A stretch of 49,169 bases of DNA from Chromatiales bacterium (lineage in GTDB: Bacteria > Pseudomonadota > Gammaproteobacteria > Chromatiales > Chromatiaceae). Below, piece after piece: positions 1 through 9,956 of this stretch. Location: positions 1-49,169 of the forward strand of contig JANQRK010000028.1 in assembly GCA_028284585.1 (NCBI GenBank). Direction: 5' to 3'. A program made the translations under genes and the position numbers. Each line of letters opens with the position of its first letter. Within the stretch, counting starts at the first letter, position 1. The notes beneath the pieces are model-generated. The model made no database searches, was not told the DNA's origin, and saw nothing but the letters and a program-made list of their open reading frames with translations.

Positions 1-82
1 CACAAGCATCGTGGGCTGTGTTGCCGTCCTTGGAAAGGGCCTGCCATTCCCCGCGGACTGCGCCTTGCCCACAATGCTTGTG
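1..82. repeat. Imperfect 16-bp inverted repeat downstream of sucD
   Basis: Bases 1-16 and 67-82 are reverse complements with one mismatch (GCCCACAATGCTTGTG in the right arm). The spacer is 50 bases. The pair lies just past the 3' end of sucD, which reads leftwards, so it could fold as a large stem after that gene or be a small repetitive element. There is no T-tract, so a simple intrinsic terminator is not well supported. Confidence 0.35.
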
Positions 83-119
83 CCGTGGCTGAGCGTTACT
101 GAATTATCTGCTTGGCCCA

Positions 120-989
120 CTAGGCCAGCATCTCCGTCATGCGCCTGCCAATCTCGGCGGGCGAGCGCACCGTTGCAACACCGGCCGCCTCGAGCGCAGC
201 GAACTTGCCATCGGCCGTTCCCTTACCTCCACTGATGATTGCTCCGGCATGGCCCATGCGCTTACCGGGCGGCGCGGACACGCCGGCAATGTAAGCCACG
301 ACTGGCTTACTGAGTTGGTCGGCAATGAACTGCGCCGCATCTTCTTCAGCGCTACCTCCAATCTCGCCGACGAGCACGATTCCCTGGGTCTGGCGGTCCT
401 GTTGAAACAGTTCGAGACAATCCACGAAATTCATACCTTGGATGGGATCACCTCCGATACCCACGCAGGTGCTTTGACCCAATCCCTGACGAGTCGTTTG
501 AAATACCGCCTCATAGGTCAGGGTGCCCGAGCGCGAGACAATACCGACTTTGCCCGGACGATGGATGTCGCCCGGCATGATTCCGATCTTGCACGCCCCT
601 GGCGTGATGACACCTGGACAGTTTGGGCCGACCAAGCGCACTCCGCTGCCCGAAAGCGCAGCCCGCACCTTGAGCATATCCAACACCGGAATGCCCTCGG
701 TGATGCACACGATGACCTTGATGCCTGCATCCGCGGCCTCGAGAATCGCATCGGCCGCAAACGCGGCGGGTACGTAAATCATGCTCGCGTCGGCGCCTGT
801 CTCCGCCACCGCGTCATGCACCGTATCGAACACCGGTCGGTCGAGGTGGGTCTGGCCACCCTTACCGGGCGTGACACCACCGACCAATTTTGTGCCATAG
901 CTTATTGCCTGTTCGGAATGGAAAGTCCCCTGCTTGCCGGTGAAGCCCTGGCAAAGCACTTTGGTGTTTTCATCAATAAGAATGCTCAT
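120..989 (-). CDS. sucD: Succinate-CoA ligase, ADP-forming, alpha subunit
   Basis: This is the alpha subunit of succinyl-CoA synthetase, which interconverts succinyl-CoA and succinate with substrate-level ATP formation in the TCA cycle. The 289-aa product has the usual length. It opens with [20 protein letters not shown], has the CoA-binding Rossmann region with GGVTPGKGG near residue 40, and carries the histidine that is transiently phosphorylated in the GKRMGHAG motif (His247). It lies 12 bases downstream of sucC in the same direction, so the two form the usual sucCD operon. A malate-CoA ligase (MtkB) shares the fold, but the sequence matches SucD closely along its whole length. No sdh or odh genes are in the window. 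Confidence 0.96.
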   Translation of the reverse strand: MSILIDENTKVLCQGFTGKQGTFHSEQAISYGTKLVGGVTPGKGGQTHLDRPVFDTVHDAVAETGADASMIYVPAAFAADAILEAADAGIKVIVCITEGIPVLDMLKVRAALSGSGVRLVGPNCPGVITPGACKIGIMPGDIHRPGKVGIVSRSGTLTYEAVFQTTRQGLGQSTCVGIGGDPIQGMNFVDCLELFQQDRQTQGIVLVGEIGGSAEEDAAQFIADQLSKPVVAYIAGVSAPPGKRMGHAGAIISGGKGTADGKFAALEAAGVATVRSPAEIGRRMTEMLA

Positions 990-1001
990 CAGGGTTCCCT
1001 A

Positions 1002-2162
1002 TCAGCCAGCGGCGGCGACCACCTTATTGGCGGCCTCGGTTAGATCCGAGGCGGTTTCCAATGCAAGGCCACTGGCATCGAGCAACGCCAGGCCCTGCTC
1101 GGCATTGGTTCCCTCGAGGCGGACCACCACCGGTACCTCGATCCCGACCTCACGCACCGCGGCGATAATGCCCTGGGCAATCAAATCGCAGCGCACAATA
1201 CCACCGAAGATATTGACCAACACCGCCTTTACCTTGGCATCCGACAGAATGAGTTTGAAGGCCTCGGCAACGCGTTCCGCCGTGGTGCCACCACCAACAT
1301 CGAGAAAGTTGGCCGGTGAGCCCCCATGCAACTGCACCAAGTCCATGGTGGCCATCGCCAGTCCGGCACCATTGACCATGCAGCCGATGGTGCCGTCCAG
1401 TGTGATGTAGTTGAGGTCATGTTCGGCCGCCTCGGCCTCGCGTGGGTCTTCTTGGCTGGCATCTCGCATCGCCCGCAGGTCTTTGTGACGGTACAGGGCG
1501 TTACCATCCAGATTGATCTTTGCATCCAATGCGATCAAATCGCCGGCTGACGTAACCACCAGTGGGTTGATCTCGACCAGGCTGGCATCCTCGCGGTGGA
1601 ACAGATCCAGCAACCCGAACAGAATCTTCTGGAACTGCACCAATTGGGCCTTGCCCAATCCAAGTGCGAAGCCAAGTCGACGTGCCTGGTAGGCCTGAAC
1701 ACCCGCCACGGGATCAATCGTCGTGGTGACGAGCTTCTCTGGGGTCTTCTCGGCAACCTCTTCGATGTTCATGCCACCGGCGCGCGACGCCATGACCAAC
1801 ACGCGGCCGACCGAGCGATCGACCACTGCGCTGAGATACAGCTCCTCTGCGATGTCGGTCGGCTCTTCTACCAAGATGTAGCTCACTGGCAATCCTGCAG
1901 CGCCCGTCTGCTTGGTCACGATAGGATTCGCCAACATGCGCTCGGCCTCGCCTTCGACGCGATCCAGCGAGTCGACAATCACGACGCCACCCGCCTTGCC
2001 ACGCCCCCCAGTATGGACCTGGGCCTTGACTACCCACTTGTCGACACCCAAATCCATGGCAGCACTGCGCGCCTCGCTGGCACTCTCTGCCGCATACCCG
2101 AGCGGCACAGGGATACCGTAGCCAGCGAATAGCTTTTTTGATTGGAATTCGTGTAGGTTCAC
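1002..2162 (-). CDS. sucC: Succinate-CoA ligase, ADP-forming, beta subunit
   Basis: This is the nucleotide-binding beta subunit that pairs with SucD. The GTG start at 2162 gives a 386-aa protein beginning [18 protein letters not shown], the standard N-terminus, and is preceded by an AGGGG ribosome site. The open frame extends 48 codons further upstream, but that extension has no family resemblance and overlaps the pilS start region, so it is rejected. The ATP-grasp domain occupies the first 240 residues ([15 protein letters not shown] near residue 45). The C-terminal ligase domain follows, with [12 protein letters not shown] and [15 protein letters not shown]. It is divergent from pilS, with about 110 bases between the starts. 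Confidence 0.95.
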   Translation of the reverse strand: MNLHEFQSKKLFAGYGIPVPLGYAAESASEARSAAMDLGVDKWVVKAQVHTGGRGKAGGVVIVDSLDRVEGEAERMLANPIVTKQTGAAGLPVSYILVEEPTDIAEELYLSAVVDRSVGRVLVMASRAGGMNIEEVAEKTPEKLVTTTIDPVAGVQAYQARRLGFALGLGKAQLVQFQKILFGLLDLFHREDASLVEINPLVVTSAGDLIALDAKINLDGNALYRHKDLRAMRDASQEDPREAEAAEHDLNYITLDGTIGCMVNGAGLAMATMDLVQLHGGSPANFLDVGGGTTAERVAEAFKLILSDAKVKAVLVNIFGGIVRCDLIAQGIIAAVREVGIEVPVVVRLEGTNAEQGLALLDASGLALETASDLTEAANKVVAAAG

Positions 2163-2273
2163 CAAATGACCCCTGACTGCGACGCATGGCCGAATTCTGG
2201 TGCAGAACGCCGGCCAGCGCAAAAGGACCTTACACTGTTGAGTATTTGACGCTACCGCCGTTACAGCCGATTG

Positions 2274-3917
2274 ATGGCCGCCCCTGAAGCGAACGTACAA
2301 GAGCAACTATCTGGTGCATCGACGCATCCCGCTGGGTCGACGGGTGAGAGTTCATACCTCGGCTTTTACCTGATTTACCGCATAGTACTCAGTGTCACGC
2401 TGTTGCTGGTCTACCTCGGCATCGGCCGCGGCCCGCTGGGTACCCACTTACCGGCCCTATTTACCATCGCGGCCCAAGTCTATCTCGGCCTGGCGTTCGT
2501 CGCGCTGGTCATGCACATTCGCGCCACCGGGGACCCCGAAAGACGCGCTCAGCTGGCGATGTTCCTCGACATCGTGCTGATCACCTTGATGATGCATGCC
2601 AGCGGTGGTGTGGCCTCCGGCCTGGGGATGTTGATCGGTGTCTCGATCGCCCTTGGCAGCCTCGGCTTGATCGGCCGTACCGCAATGCTGTTTGCCGCCC
2701 TGGCGTCACTGGCCGTGCTGGCCGAGCAGATTTATTCACAGGTCAGCGAGGTCTTTACCACTACCGCCTACACTCAAGCCGGGCTGCTCGGTGCCTCGTT
2801 CTTCGCCCTTGCCTTGCTCGCCCAACGCCTCGGGCGACGCGCCACCGAGAGCGAACTACTGGCCAGCCAGCGTGGATCCGACCTGGCCAACCTCGCCAAG
2901 TTGAATGATTTCGTCATTCAACAGATGCGCGCCGGCATCGTGGTCATCGACAGTGAGGAGACTATTCAGGTGATGAATGAGGCATCCTGGGTGCTGCTCG
3001 GCATGCCAGTTGCCATGCGTCACTACCCGCTCGAGGCCGCCGCACCGCCGCTGGCACATCAATATCGTGCTTGGCTGGAGGACCCAAACAACGAGCGTCC
3101 CGACTTCCGCTCCACCTCCGGTGGTCGCGATTTGCGCGCGAGCTTCACACCCATTGGTGACGCAAACGAGCCCGGTACCCTGATAATCCTGGAAGACACC
3201 GCACGTCTGACCGCAGAGGCACAACAACTCAAGCTAGCATCGCTCGGGCGTCTCACCGCCGGCATCGCGCATGAGATTCGTAACCCACTGGGTGCAATCA
3301 GCCATGCTGCGCAACTGCTCGACGAATCATCCGAATTATCGCGCGGCGACAAGCGCATGATCGAGATCATCGATCAGAATTCTCGGCGCGTTAACGAGGT
3401 GGTAGAGAGCATCCTGAAACTCTCTCGGCAACACTATCCGCACCCCAAACCTCTGGCACTGGCGCCCTGGCTGACGCAATCTGCGGTCGAAATCCGCCAG
3501 GCTTATCAGCTGTCGGAGCACCAGCTGCAACATGAGATCGCGCCAAGGGGTACCACGGTATTCGCCGATCCTGGCCAGTTGCGTCAGGTGGTCGACGTGC
3601 TGTGTGACAACGCAGTGAGACACTTCGACCGAGAGCAGTCCGCGCTCAATATCCGGCTGGTCGGCGGGATCACCCGAGAGTCGGGCGGGCCCTTTCTCGA
3701 GCTACGCGACAACGGCCCGGGTATTCCGCAGAAGGCACAGGAAAACCTGTTCGAACCCTTTTTTACAACGCGCAACGAGGGCACAGGACTGGGCCTGTAC
3801 ATCGCCCGCCAGCTGTGCGAAGCCAACCATATTCGCCTAGAGTACTTGAGCCAGCCCACCGGCGGCAGTTGCTTCCGGCTAAGCTTCCCCAATCCGAAAC
3901 GCAGCCGAAGACTATGA
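2274..3917 (+). CDS. pilS: Type IV pilus two-component sensor histidine kinase PilS
   Basis: This is the membrane sensor kinase that phosphorylates PilR to control pilin transcription. The ATG at 2274 (a TTG directly precedes it) gives 547 aa. The N-terminal 200 residues hold about six hydrophobic segments, the typical PilS anchor thought to contact PilA in the membrane. A PAS-like region follows. The HisKA box is [18 protein letters not shown], with the phospho-accepting His at about residue 333. The C-terminal HATPase_c domain has DNAVRHF (N box), DNGPGIP (G1) and [10 protein letters not shown] (G2). Its stop overlaps the pilR start by ATGA, indicating translational coupling. The ribosome site is weak. 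Confidence 0.93.
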   Translation: MAAPEANVQEQLSGASTHPAGSTGESSYLGFYLIYRIVLSVTLLLVYLGIGRGPLGTHLPALFTIAAQVYLGLAFVALVMHIRATGDPERRAQLAMFLDIVLITLMMHASGGVASGLGMLIGVSIALGSLGLIGRTAMLFAALASLAVLAEQIYSQVSEVFTTTAYTQAGLLGASFFALALLAQRLGRRATESELLASQRGSDLANLAKLNDFVIQQMRAGIVVIDSEETIQVMNEASWVLLGMPVAMRHYPLEAAAPPLAHQYRAWLEDPNNERPDFRSTSGGRDLRASFTPIGDANEPGTLIILEDTARLTAEAQQLKLASLGRLTAGIAHEIRNPLGAISHAAQLLDESSELSRGDKRMIEIIDQNSRRVNEVVESILKLSRQHYPHPKPLALAPWLTQSAVEIRQAYQLSEHQLQHEIAPRGTTVFADPGQLRQVVDVLCDNAVRHFDREQSALNIRLVGGITRESGGPFLELRDNGPGIPQKAQENLFEPFFTTRNEGTGLGLYIARQLCEANHIRLEYLSQPTGGSCFRLSFPNPKRSRRL

Positions 3918-5314
3918 AGCGCCCATTGGCCCTGCTAATCGACGACGAACCTGACATCCGTGAACTCCTGGAGATCACCTTGGCACGTATGGAGGTCGAC
4001 AGCCGGTCGGTGGGCACCGTGCAGGATGCCAAGCAGCAGCTCGCGGAACGACACTTCGACTTGTGCCTAGTTGACATGCGTCTGCCCGACGGCAGTGGTA
4101 TCGACATCGTGCGGCATGTTGCCGACACCTGTTCAGACATGCCGATCGCAATGATCACGGCGCATGGCAATATGCAGACCGCGGTCGAGGCGCTCAAGGC
4201 CGGGGCATTCGACTTTGTCTCCAAACCAGTCGACCTCCCGGTGCTGCGCCGATTAGTAGAGACTGCACTGCGCCTGGATCCTAATAAACCCCAGGACGAC
4301 TCTAGCGAGGCCGGTCCGCGCGAGGGCGAGCTGCTCGGGAAATCACCGGCGATGCAAGAGATTCGCCGCCTGATCGACAAGCTGGCGCGCAACCAAGCGC
4401 CCGTCTTCATCAGTGGTGAATCCGGCACCGGCAAAGAGTTGGCGGCACGCTCGATCCATGCGCGCAGCCCGCGCAGTAGCAAACCGTTTGTCGCGGTCAA
4501 CTGCGGTGCAATCCCCCAAGAGCTTATGGAAAGCGAGTTCTTCGGTCACGTCAAAGGCAGCTTCACTGGCGCGGTGCGCGACAAGCCCGGGCTGTTCCAG
4601 AGCGCTGACGGCGGCACACTGTTTCTCGACGAGGTCGCCGACCTCCCGCTGTCGATGCAGGTCAAGCTGTTGCGCGCAATTCAGGAGAAATCCGTCCGCC
4701 CGGTCGGTGCGGCGGCAGAAGAAACGGTCGATGTGCGCATCATCAGCGCCAGCCACAAGGACCTGCCGGCCATGGTCGGCAATGGCCAGTTCCGCCAGGA
4801 TCTCTACTATCGTATCCATGTGATCGAACTCGCGATGTCGCCCCTGCGCCACCGCCGCGAGGACATCTTGGTCATGGTCGATCACGTACTCGAGCGGCTT
4901 GCGCAACGCAGCGGTGGCGAAAACCCCCGTTTGGACAGCGCTGCACGCAACGCCCTGAATGAATATCCCTTTCCGGGCAATGTACGTGAACTCGAGAATA
5001 TCTTGGAGCGGGCGATTGCGCTTTGTGAGGACAACCTAGTCAGCCTGGACGACCTCGGCCTAGGCGATTTCGGCGCAGACGATTCCGGTATCGCAGAAGC
5101 AGATGAGGCTGCATCGCCGTTACCCCGTGAAGGCCTGGAGGACTTTTTGACGCGCATGGAGCGCCAAGCGATCATCCGCGCGTTGGAGACCACGCGCTGG
5201 AACCGCACCGCCGCCGCTCGCGCGTTGGGGATTAGCTTCCGCGCACTGCGTTACCGATTGGAAAAACTCGGGCTCGACGTCCGCGACGCCGAACAAAACG
5301 GCCCAGACGCATGA
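3914..5314 (+). CDS. pilR: Type IV pilus response regulator PilR, sigma-54 activator
   Basis: PilR activates sigma-54-dependent transcription of pilA. The ATG at 3914 overlaps the pilS stop and begins [20 protein letters not shown], where the receiver domain begins. The frame stays open 99 bases upstream but that part is pilS coding. The phospho-acceptor is Asp54 in LVDMRLPDG. The AAA+ domain has Walker A GESGTGKE at about residue 168 and a GSFTGA loop at about 215, a Ser variant of the sigma-54-contacting GAFTGA. Walker B lies in GGTLFLDEVADLP. A Fis-type helix-turn-helix (NRTAAARALGISFRALRYRL) closes the protein. Length is 466 aa. The obvious target is the promoter at 5517. Confidence 0.95.
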   Translation: MKRPLALLIDDEPDIRELLEITLARMEVDSRSVGTVQDAKQQLAERHFDLCLVDMRLPDGSGIDIVRHVADTCSDMPIAMITAHGNMQTAVEALKAGAFDFVSKPVDLPVLRRLVETALRLDPNKPQDDSSEAGPREGELLGKSPAMQEIRRLIDKLARNQAPVFISGESGTGKELAARSIHARSPRSSKPFVAVNCGAIPQELMESEFFGHVKGSFTGAVRDKPGLFQSADGGTLFLDEVADLPLSMQVKLLRAIQEKSVRPVGAAAEETVDVRIISASHKDLPAMVGNGQFRQDLYYRIHVIELAMSPLRHRREDILVMVDHVLERLAQRSGGENPRLDSAARNALNEYPFPGNVRELENILERAIALCEDNLVSLDDLGLGDFGADDSGIAEADEAASPLPREGLEDFLTRMERQAIIRALETTRWNRTAAARALGISFRALRYRLEKLGLDVRDAEQNGPDA

Positions 5315-5485
5315 CAACGACGGGCGGCGGGCGCAACACACTTCTCACAATTTCGCGCCCGCCAGTCCCAAAGGGTCAATATGTGACGCTCAGCGTCACC
5401 CTGGCACGAGGCCATCTGCTGCAGCCCGGCCATCCTGGGCGCGCCAAAAACGCTAGACGACCGAAAAACCCTCGTTAAGTCACAA

Positions 5486-5509
5486 AAAACGACGATTTTT
5501 CGTCATTTT
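5486..5509 (+). terminator. Probable pilR terminator hairpin
   Basis: AAAACGACG at 5486 pairs with CGTCATTTT at 5501 (one mismatch) around an ATTTTT loop, giving a short stem ending in a T-run. It lies between pilR and the pilA promoter, so it could end pilSR transcription. The stem is weak, and PilR binding is an alternative role. Confidence 0.45.
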
Positions 5510-5516
5510 GCAACTT

Positions 5517-5532
5517 TGGCACAGGTCCTGCG
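5517..5532 (+). promoter_or_regulatory. Sigma-54 promoter of pilA
   Basis: TGGCACAGGTCCTGCG fits the sigma-54 pattern TGGCAC-N5-TTGC with the invariant GG and GC correctly spaced (the second box is CTGC). It lies 117 bases before the pilA start. Because pilR, a sigma-54 activator, is the preceding gene, this is the expected PilR-dependent pilin promoter. A start site near 5543 would leave a leader of about 105 nt. Confidence 0.85.
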
Positions 5533-5648
5533 TAACTGTCTGGCAAGGATGCTTGGGGCCGGTTTGTAGCTCGCCCCAAGGTCCCTAAAGTTTGCAACCC
5601 TACGGTCGTTAGCATTGCGCGACCGCTGAACCAACCAGGAGAGACTCA

Positions 5649-6104
5649 ATGAAGAAGCAGTCAGGCTTTACCCTTATCGAACTCATGATCGTGGTGGCGA
5701 TTATCGCCATCCTCGCCGCGATTGCGATCCCGGCATACAACAACTACATCCGTGAAGCGCGCATGGCCAAAACCACGGACCATTACGACGGCGCCGTACG
5801 CACGCTGAAGTCGGAATTCGCGAAGCGCGCCGCGACGATCGCCCGCACAGGTGACCCCACTAGTGTCACCGCACTGACGAGCGTTGCTTTGGTCCGAGAC
5901 ATCATCGACCCCGACGACCGTCCGGCTCCGAATGGCGCCGCAGCGTTCGTTGCCGATACCAACGGTGCGGCAGGTACGACCTCGGGCGCGATCGGTCTCG
6001 ATCTGAGCGACACAACGACAGGATCAGAAGTGTTCATTATCTGGCGTCCAGCATACGAAGACTTGACATTGAACTCGACTCGAATCGAGGCCACCAATCT
6101 GTAA
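5649..6104 (+). CDS. pilA: Type IV major pilin PilA, cysteine-free
   Basis: This is the structural pilin, cleaved and N-methylated by PilD. The 151-aa precursor starts [19 protein letters not shown]: a short basic leader, the conserved Gly at -1, Phe at +1 and Glu at +5, then the hydrophobic assembly helix. An AGGAGA ribosome site lies 8 bases upstream. The rest is a small globular domain rich in Thr, Ala and Asp. It contains no cysteine, so the C-terminal disulfide loop of many type IVa pilins is absent. It is preceded by the sigma-54 promoter and followed by a strong hairpin, which fits a high-output monocistronic transcript. Confidence 0.92.
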   Translation: MKKQSGFTLIELMIVVAIIAILAAIAIPAYNNYIREARMAKTTDHYDGAVRTLKSEFAKRAATIARTGDPTSVTALTSVALVRDIIDPDDRPAPNGAAAFVADTNGAAGTTSGAIGLDLSDTTTGSEVFIIWRPAYEDLTLNSTRIEATNL

Positions 6105-6137
6105 GGCGTCAAAGCGAATTTGAGCCGCAAGTAAATT

Positions 6138-6170
6138 GTGCCGTGCCCAGACTCGATCCGGGCGCGGCAC
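6138..6170 (+). terminator. Hairpin after pilA
   Basis: GTGCCGTGCCC (6138-6148) pairs with GGGCGCGGCAC (6160-6170), 11 bp with a single G-T wobble and an 11-base loop. The following bases are only mildly T-rich (ATCGCTTTAA), so it may attenuate rather than fully stop transcription, keeping the second pilin lower than PilA. Confidence 0.6.
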
Positions 6171-6202
6171 ATCGCTTTAAGGGCAACGCCAGGCACTTGG
6201 AT

Positions 6203-6619
6203 ATGAATAACTTCTCTCACCACAAGGGATTCTCGCTGGTAGAACTAATGACCGCAGTAGCCATCCTAGCGGTCGTGTCTGCGATCGCAATTCCGGCCTA
6301 TCTGAGCTACATCCGCGAGGCCGAACTGGGTACTGCGCGCGTCAACGCCGACTCACTGCGGATATTTTTGGAAGATTGGCGCCTCGACAATGGGTCTTAC
6401 CAGGTCGGCGGTAGTGCCAGCTTTAACCCCGAGACCTCGGCCCAACTCGGTTGGGTACCGGAAGGCGATAGGGATCTATATAGCTATGCGGTAGTCGGCG
6501 CTACCGCCAATGACTACACTGTCGTAGTCACTTACACGGCCACCGGACGGTGGTTGCGCTGTGAGGATCGGATGAATCAGTGCTGCGACGGCACTGGAGC
6601 TGTGACGGCTTGTCCTTGA
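6203..6619 (+). CDS. Second type IV pilin-like protein, cysteine-rich tail
   Basis: This is a pilin or minor pilin of 138 aa. The ATG at 6203 gives MNNFSHHKG/FSLVELMTAVAIL, a proper prepilin leader with Gly at -1, Phe at +1 and Glu at +5. An upstream in-frame ATG at 6143 would put 20 residues before the leader and lies inside the pilA hairpin, so it is rejected. The C-terminus has four cysteines (WLRCEDRMNQCCDGTGAVTACP contains them), unlike the neighbouring cysteine-free PilA. It probably depends on PilD and the same PilB/PilC machine. Whether it is an alternative major pilin, a tip protein or an adhesin cannot be told from sequence. Confidence 0.85.
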   Translation: MNNFSHHKGFSLVELMTAVAILAVVSAIAIPAYLSYIREAELGTARVNADSLRIFLEDWRLDNGSYQVGGSASFNPETSAQLGWVPEGDRDLYSYAVVGATANDYTVVVTYTATGRWLRCEDRMNQCCDGTGAVTACP

Positions 6620-6964
6620 ATCACGCGTACCCATTACCCAACGACGATCCAGCGAGTTCCAGGCCGCAGATCTGGCTGTCTATTTCAGCAATATGCTTCG
6701 GATAGTGATTATCCATCTCGATTCAGTCAGGTTTTCGGGGTCCTACATGCGCAATCTGCCCTGTTCGGTAGAGCGCGTAACCTCAAGTCATCGCCTCACG
6801 GTTTCCGAGCATCCGCACCCGAACGGTATTCAAGTGCAGGAACCCTTGGCCGTTACAATTTCCAACCTATCCCACGGCATATCTTGCAGATCCATGCCCG
6901 GGGCAACATATATACTCGCCCTACAAGGTGGAACCACTTAGGCGGGAGCCGGACCCTACAAGCT
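6620..6964 (+). other. Gap between second pilin and pilB
   Basis: No supported gene lies in these 345 bases. An 82-codon open frame at 6693 has no recognisable domain. A TATACT box at 6911 is the best -10-like element, but it has no convincing -35. The segment probably carries the pilBCD promoter, and the pilB ribosome site (around GGAGCCGG) is weak. Confidence 0.4.
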
Positions 6965-8680
6965 ATGGCAAACATCAATCCCACTCAGCGACTCGGCGGC
7001 CTTCCAAGACGCCTGGTGCAGGAGGGCCTGCTGACCGAGCAAGAGGCCGGCCGTGCGATCGAGGCCTCGGGCTCTGCGGGTAGATTACTGGTCTCCTACC
7101 TCGTCGAAAACGGCATAGTAGACGCAAGTAGTCTAGCGCTGGCGGCTTCGCTGGAATACGGCGTGCCGCTGTTCGATATCGACGCTATCGACCCGGAGAG
7201 CATGCCGACCAGCCTGGTCGAGGAAAAACTGGTCCGCAAGCACCATGCGCTGCCGCTGATCAAACGCGGTAACCGGCTGTTCTTGGCAGTATCCGATCCG
7301 ACCAACCACCAGGGCCTGGACGAAATCAAGTTTCACACCGGCTTGGCAACGGACGCGGTCCTGGTCGAGGAAGACAAGCTAAAAACCGCCATCGAGACCG
7401 CTCTGCAGGCGCAAGACGAGGCCATGGCGGACCTGCTCGATGCCGACCTCGAAAATCTCGACATTGGCATAAGCGACGAAGAAGGCGACGATAAGGAGAG
7501 CAGTCTCGACGTCGACGATGCGCCGGTCGTGCGCTATGTCAATAAGATCCTGCTCGATGCGATCAACTCGGGGACTTCGGACATACACTTCGAACCCTAT
7601 GAGAAGACCTATCGGATCCGCTTCCGCCAGGATGGCATGCTGTATGAAAAGGCTTCGCCACCGATCAACATTGCCGGGCGGCTGTCCGCCCGGATGAAGG
7701 TCATGGCGCGTCTGAATGTTGCAGAACGTCGTGTGCCGCAGGACGGACGGATAAAAATGGTATTGTCACGCAACCGCTCGATCGATTTCCGGGTCAACAC
7801 CTGCCCAACGCTGTATGGCGAGAAGGTCGTGCTGCGTATCCTCGATTCGTCAGCCGCCACGCTCGGGGTCGAATCGCTCGGCTTTGACGAGAATCAGAAG
7901 CGGCACTTCGTAGAAGCAATATCCAAGCCCTACGGCATGGTTCTGGTCACTGGGCCAACCGGTAGCGGCAAGACGGTGACTCTCTACACCGCGCTAAACA
8001 TGCTGAACAAGGGCGAAGTCAATATCTCCACGGCCGAGGACCCAGTCGAAATCCAAGTGGCTGGCATTAACCAAGTCAACGTCAACCCCAGAACAGGCCT
8101 GACCTTCGCCGAGGCACTGCGTGCTTTTCTCCGCCAAGACCCGGACATCGTGATGGTCGGTGAGATCCGCGACCTGGAAACCGGTGAGATTGCAGTCAAG
8201 GCGGCACAAACGGGTCACCTCGTCCTCTCCACTTTGCACACCAACGATGCGCCCCAAACCCTCACCCGACTGGCCAATATGGGTATCCCTGCATTCAATA
8301 TCGCGTCATCGGTCAACCTCATTATGGCGCAGCGTCTCGCGCGCCGCCTATGCGAACATTGCAAGCGGGTCGAGGACGTGCCGCGTGATACCCTGCTTGA
8401 AGAAGGATTTACAGATGCAGAGATCAGCCAAGGCATAACAGTGTATGGACCAGTTGGCTGTGACAAGTGTACCAAAGGCTACAAAGGCCGGGTCGGTATC
8501 TTCGAAGTGATGCCGGTCAGCGACGCCATGGGCAAGCTGATCATGGAAAATGCCAACGCGCTGCAGATCGGCGAGCTTGCCAAGCAGGAAGGGCTACAGG
8601 ACCTGCGGGCGTCGGGCCTAGAAAAGGTCAAGGAGGGAATCACCAGCCTAGAAGAAATCAACCGAGTTACCATCGACTAA
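6965..8680 (+). CDS. pilB: Type IV pilus extension ATPase PilB
   Basis: PilB is the cytoplasmic GspE/PulE-family ATPase that powers pilus extension. The ATG at 6965 gives 571 aa beginning MANINPTQRLGGLPRRLVQE, the usual PilB start. The 27 upstream in-frame codons from 6884 have no family match. An N-terminal MshEN-type domain (residues 10-160) is the kind that binds cyclic-di-GMP in some homologues. Walker A GPTGSGKT lies near residue 330. The Asp and His boxes are present (DPVEIQVAGINQVNV; TGHLVLSTLHTNDA). A tetra-cysteine zinc motif is formed by CEHC and CDKC. PilC follows 13 bases later. Confidence 0.96.
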   Translation: MANINPTQRLGGLPRRLVQEGLLTEQEAGRAIEASGSAGRLLVSYLVENGIVDASSLALAASLEYGVPLFDIDAIDPESMPTSLVEEKLVRKHHALPLIKRGNRLFLAVSDPTNHQGLDEIKFHTGLATDAVLVEEDKLKTAIETALQAQDEAMADLLDADLENLDIGISDEEGDDKESSLDVDDAPVVRYVNKILLDAINSGTSDIHFEPYEKTYRIRFRQDGMLYEKASPPINIAGRLSARMKVMARLNVAERRVPQDGRIKMVLSRNRSIDFRVNTCPTLYGEKVVLRILDSSAATLGVESLGFDENQKRHFVEAISKPYGMVLVTGPTGSGKTVTLYTALNMLNKGEVNISTAEDPVEIQVAGINQVNVNPRTGLTFAEALRAFLRQDPDIVMVGEIRDLETGEIAVKAAQTGHLVLSTLHTNDAPQTLTRLANMGIPAFNIASSVNLIMAQRLARRLCEHCKRVEDVPRDTLLEEGFTDAEISQGITVYGPVGCDKCTKGYKGRVGIFEVMPVSDAMGKLIMENANALQIGELAKQEGLQDLRASGLEKVKEGITSLEEINRVTID

Positions 8681-8693
8681 ACGGATCCAACCT

Positions 8694-9953
8694 ATGGCTA
8701 CTAAAGCTGCAACGGCGGGGGCCCCCAAGCCGGCAAAAGATAAGGCCCTGATTTTTACCTGGGAAGGTACTGATCGCAAGGGCAACCGGGTCAAAGGCGA
8801 AACACGCGCCGGGACCATCGCGCTGGCACGGGCCGACCTACGCCGTCAGGGAATCACGCCACTCAAGCTGCGAAAAAAAAGCAGTTCGATCTTCTCCAAT
8901 CGCAAAAAGAAGATCACCAGCAAGGACATCGCAGTCTTTTCCCGCCAGCTCGCGACGATGATGTCGGCGGGTGTACCTATGGTACAAGCCTTCGATATCG
9001 TCGGCCGCGGCCACAATAATCCGGCGATGCAGGAGATGATCCTGGCGATCAAGACCGAAGTGGAGGGCGGCACCTCCCTAACCAAGGCCTTGCGTCAACA
9101 TCCGCTGCACTTCGATGATCTGTTCTGCAACTTGGTCGAGGCCGGCGAGCAAGCCGGTGTACTCGAGACCCTGCTTGATAAAATCGCAACCTATAAGGAA
9201 AAGACCGAGTCTCTCAAATCAAAGATCAAAAAGGCGTTGTTTTACCCGGCTGCGGTTATTGTAGTCGCGATCTTGATTACCGCGATCATCATGATCTTCG
9301 TGATCCCACAGTTCAAAGACCTGTTCAGCAGCTTCGGTGCGGATCTACCGGCATTTACCCGGATCGTAATTTCGCTATCCGACGTCGTGGCCTCCTGGTG
9401 GTGGGCAATCCTGGGCATCACAGTTGCTACGGTGGTCATAGCTACCAATATCTGGAAACGTTCACCCAAGTTTCGCGAGACCCTCGACCGCCTACTGCTC
9501 AAAGTGCCGGTAATCGGCATGATCATGCACAAGGCTGCCCTAGCCCGCTTCTGCCGCACTACCTCGACCATGTTCGCCGCCGGCGTACCACTGGTCGAAG
9601 CCCTGCAATCGGTCTCAGGCGCCACTGGCAGTGCCGTTTACGAGCAGGCCGTTTTGACAATGCGAGACGATGTTGCAACCGGCCAATCGTTGACACTAGC
9701 GATGCGCCAACAGGGCCTATTTCCGCACATGGTGATCCAAATGGTCACTATCGGCGAGGAATCCGGTGCGCTGGACGATATGTTGTCAAAGGTCGCCGAC
9801 TTCTACGAGGAAGAGGTGGACAATGCCGTTGATGCATTGAGCAGCCTGATGGAACCCTTGATTATGGTCGTACTCGGCACCGTGGTCGGCGGCCTCGTTA
9901 TCGCGCTCTATCTACCGATATTCCAGTTGGGCTCAGTTGTCTCAGGCCATTGA
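8694..9953 (+). CDS. pilC: Type IV pilus inner-membrane platform protein PilC
   Basis: PilC is the inner-membrane platform on which PilB acts. The 419-aa product has two tandem T2SF (GspF) domains, about residues 75-200 and 280-400. Each ends in a membrane segment (for example YPAAVIVVAILITAIIMIFV around residue 183 and IMVVLGTVVGGLVIALYLPI at the C-terminus). The basic, Ser/Lys-rich N-terminus is typical. It sits between pilB and pilD with gaps of 13 and 3 bases, so a pilBCD operon is evident. Confidence 0.95.
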   Translation: MATKAATAGAPKPAKDKALIFTWEGTDRKGNRVKGETRAGTIALARADLRRQGITPLKLRKKSSSIFSNRKKKITSKDIAVFSRQLATMMSAGVPMVQAFDIVGRGHNNPAMQEMILAIKTEVEGGTSLTKALRQHPLHFDDLFCNLVEAGEQAGVLETLLDKIATYKEKTESLKSKIKKALFYPAAVIVVAILITAIIMIFVIPQFKDLFSSFGADLPAFTRIVISLSDVVASWWWAILGITVATVVIATNIWKRSPKFRETLDRLLLKVPVIGMIMHKAALARFCRTTSTMFAAGVPLVEALQSVSGATGSAVYEQAVLTMRDDVATGQSLTLAMRQQGLFPHMVIQMVTIGEESGALDDMLSKVADFYEEEVDNAVDALSSLMEPLIMVVLGTVVGGLVIALYLPIFQLGSVVSGH

Positions 9954-9956
9954 GGC

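Noticed and set aside
989..1002. sucCD as malate-CoA ligase (mtkAB)
   Set aside because: SucD matches the E. coli-type enzyme almost throughout, and no serine-cycle genes are nearby.
249..1043. Long plus-strand ORF opposite sucD and sucC
   Set aside because: It is a shadow of sucD in a GC-rich sequence, with no recognisable domain or ribosome site.
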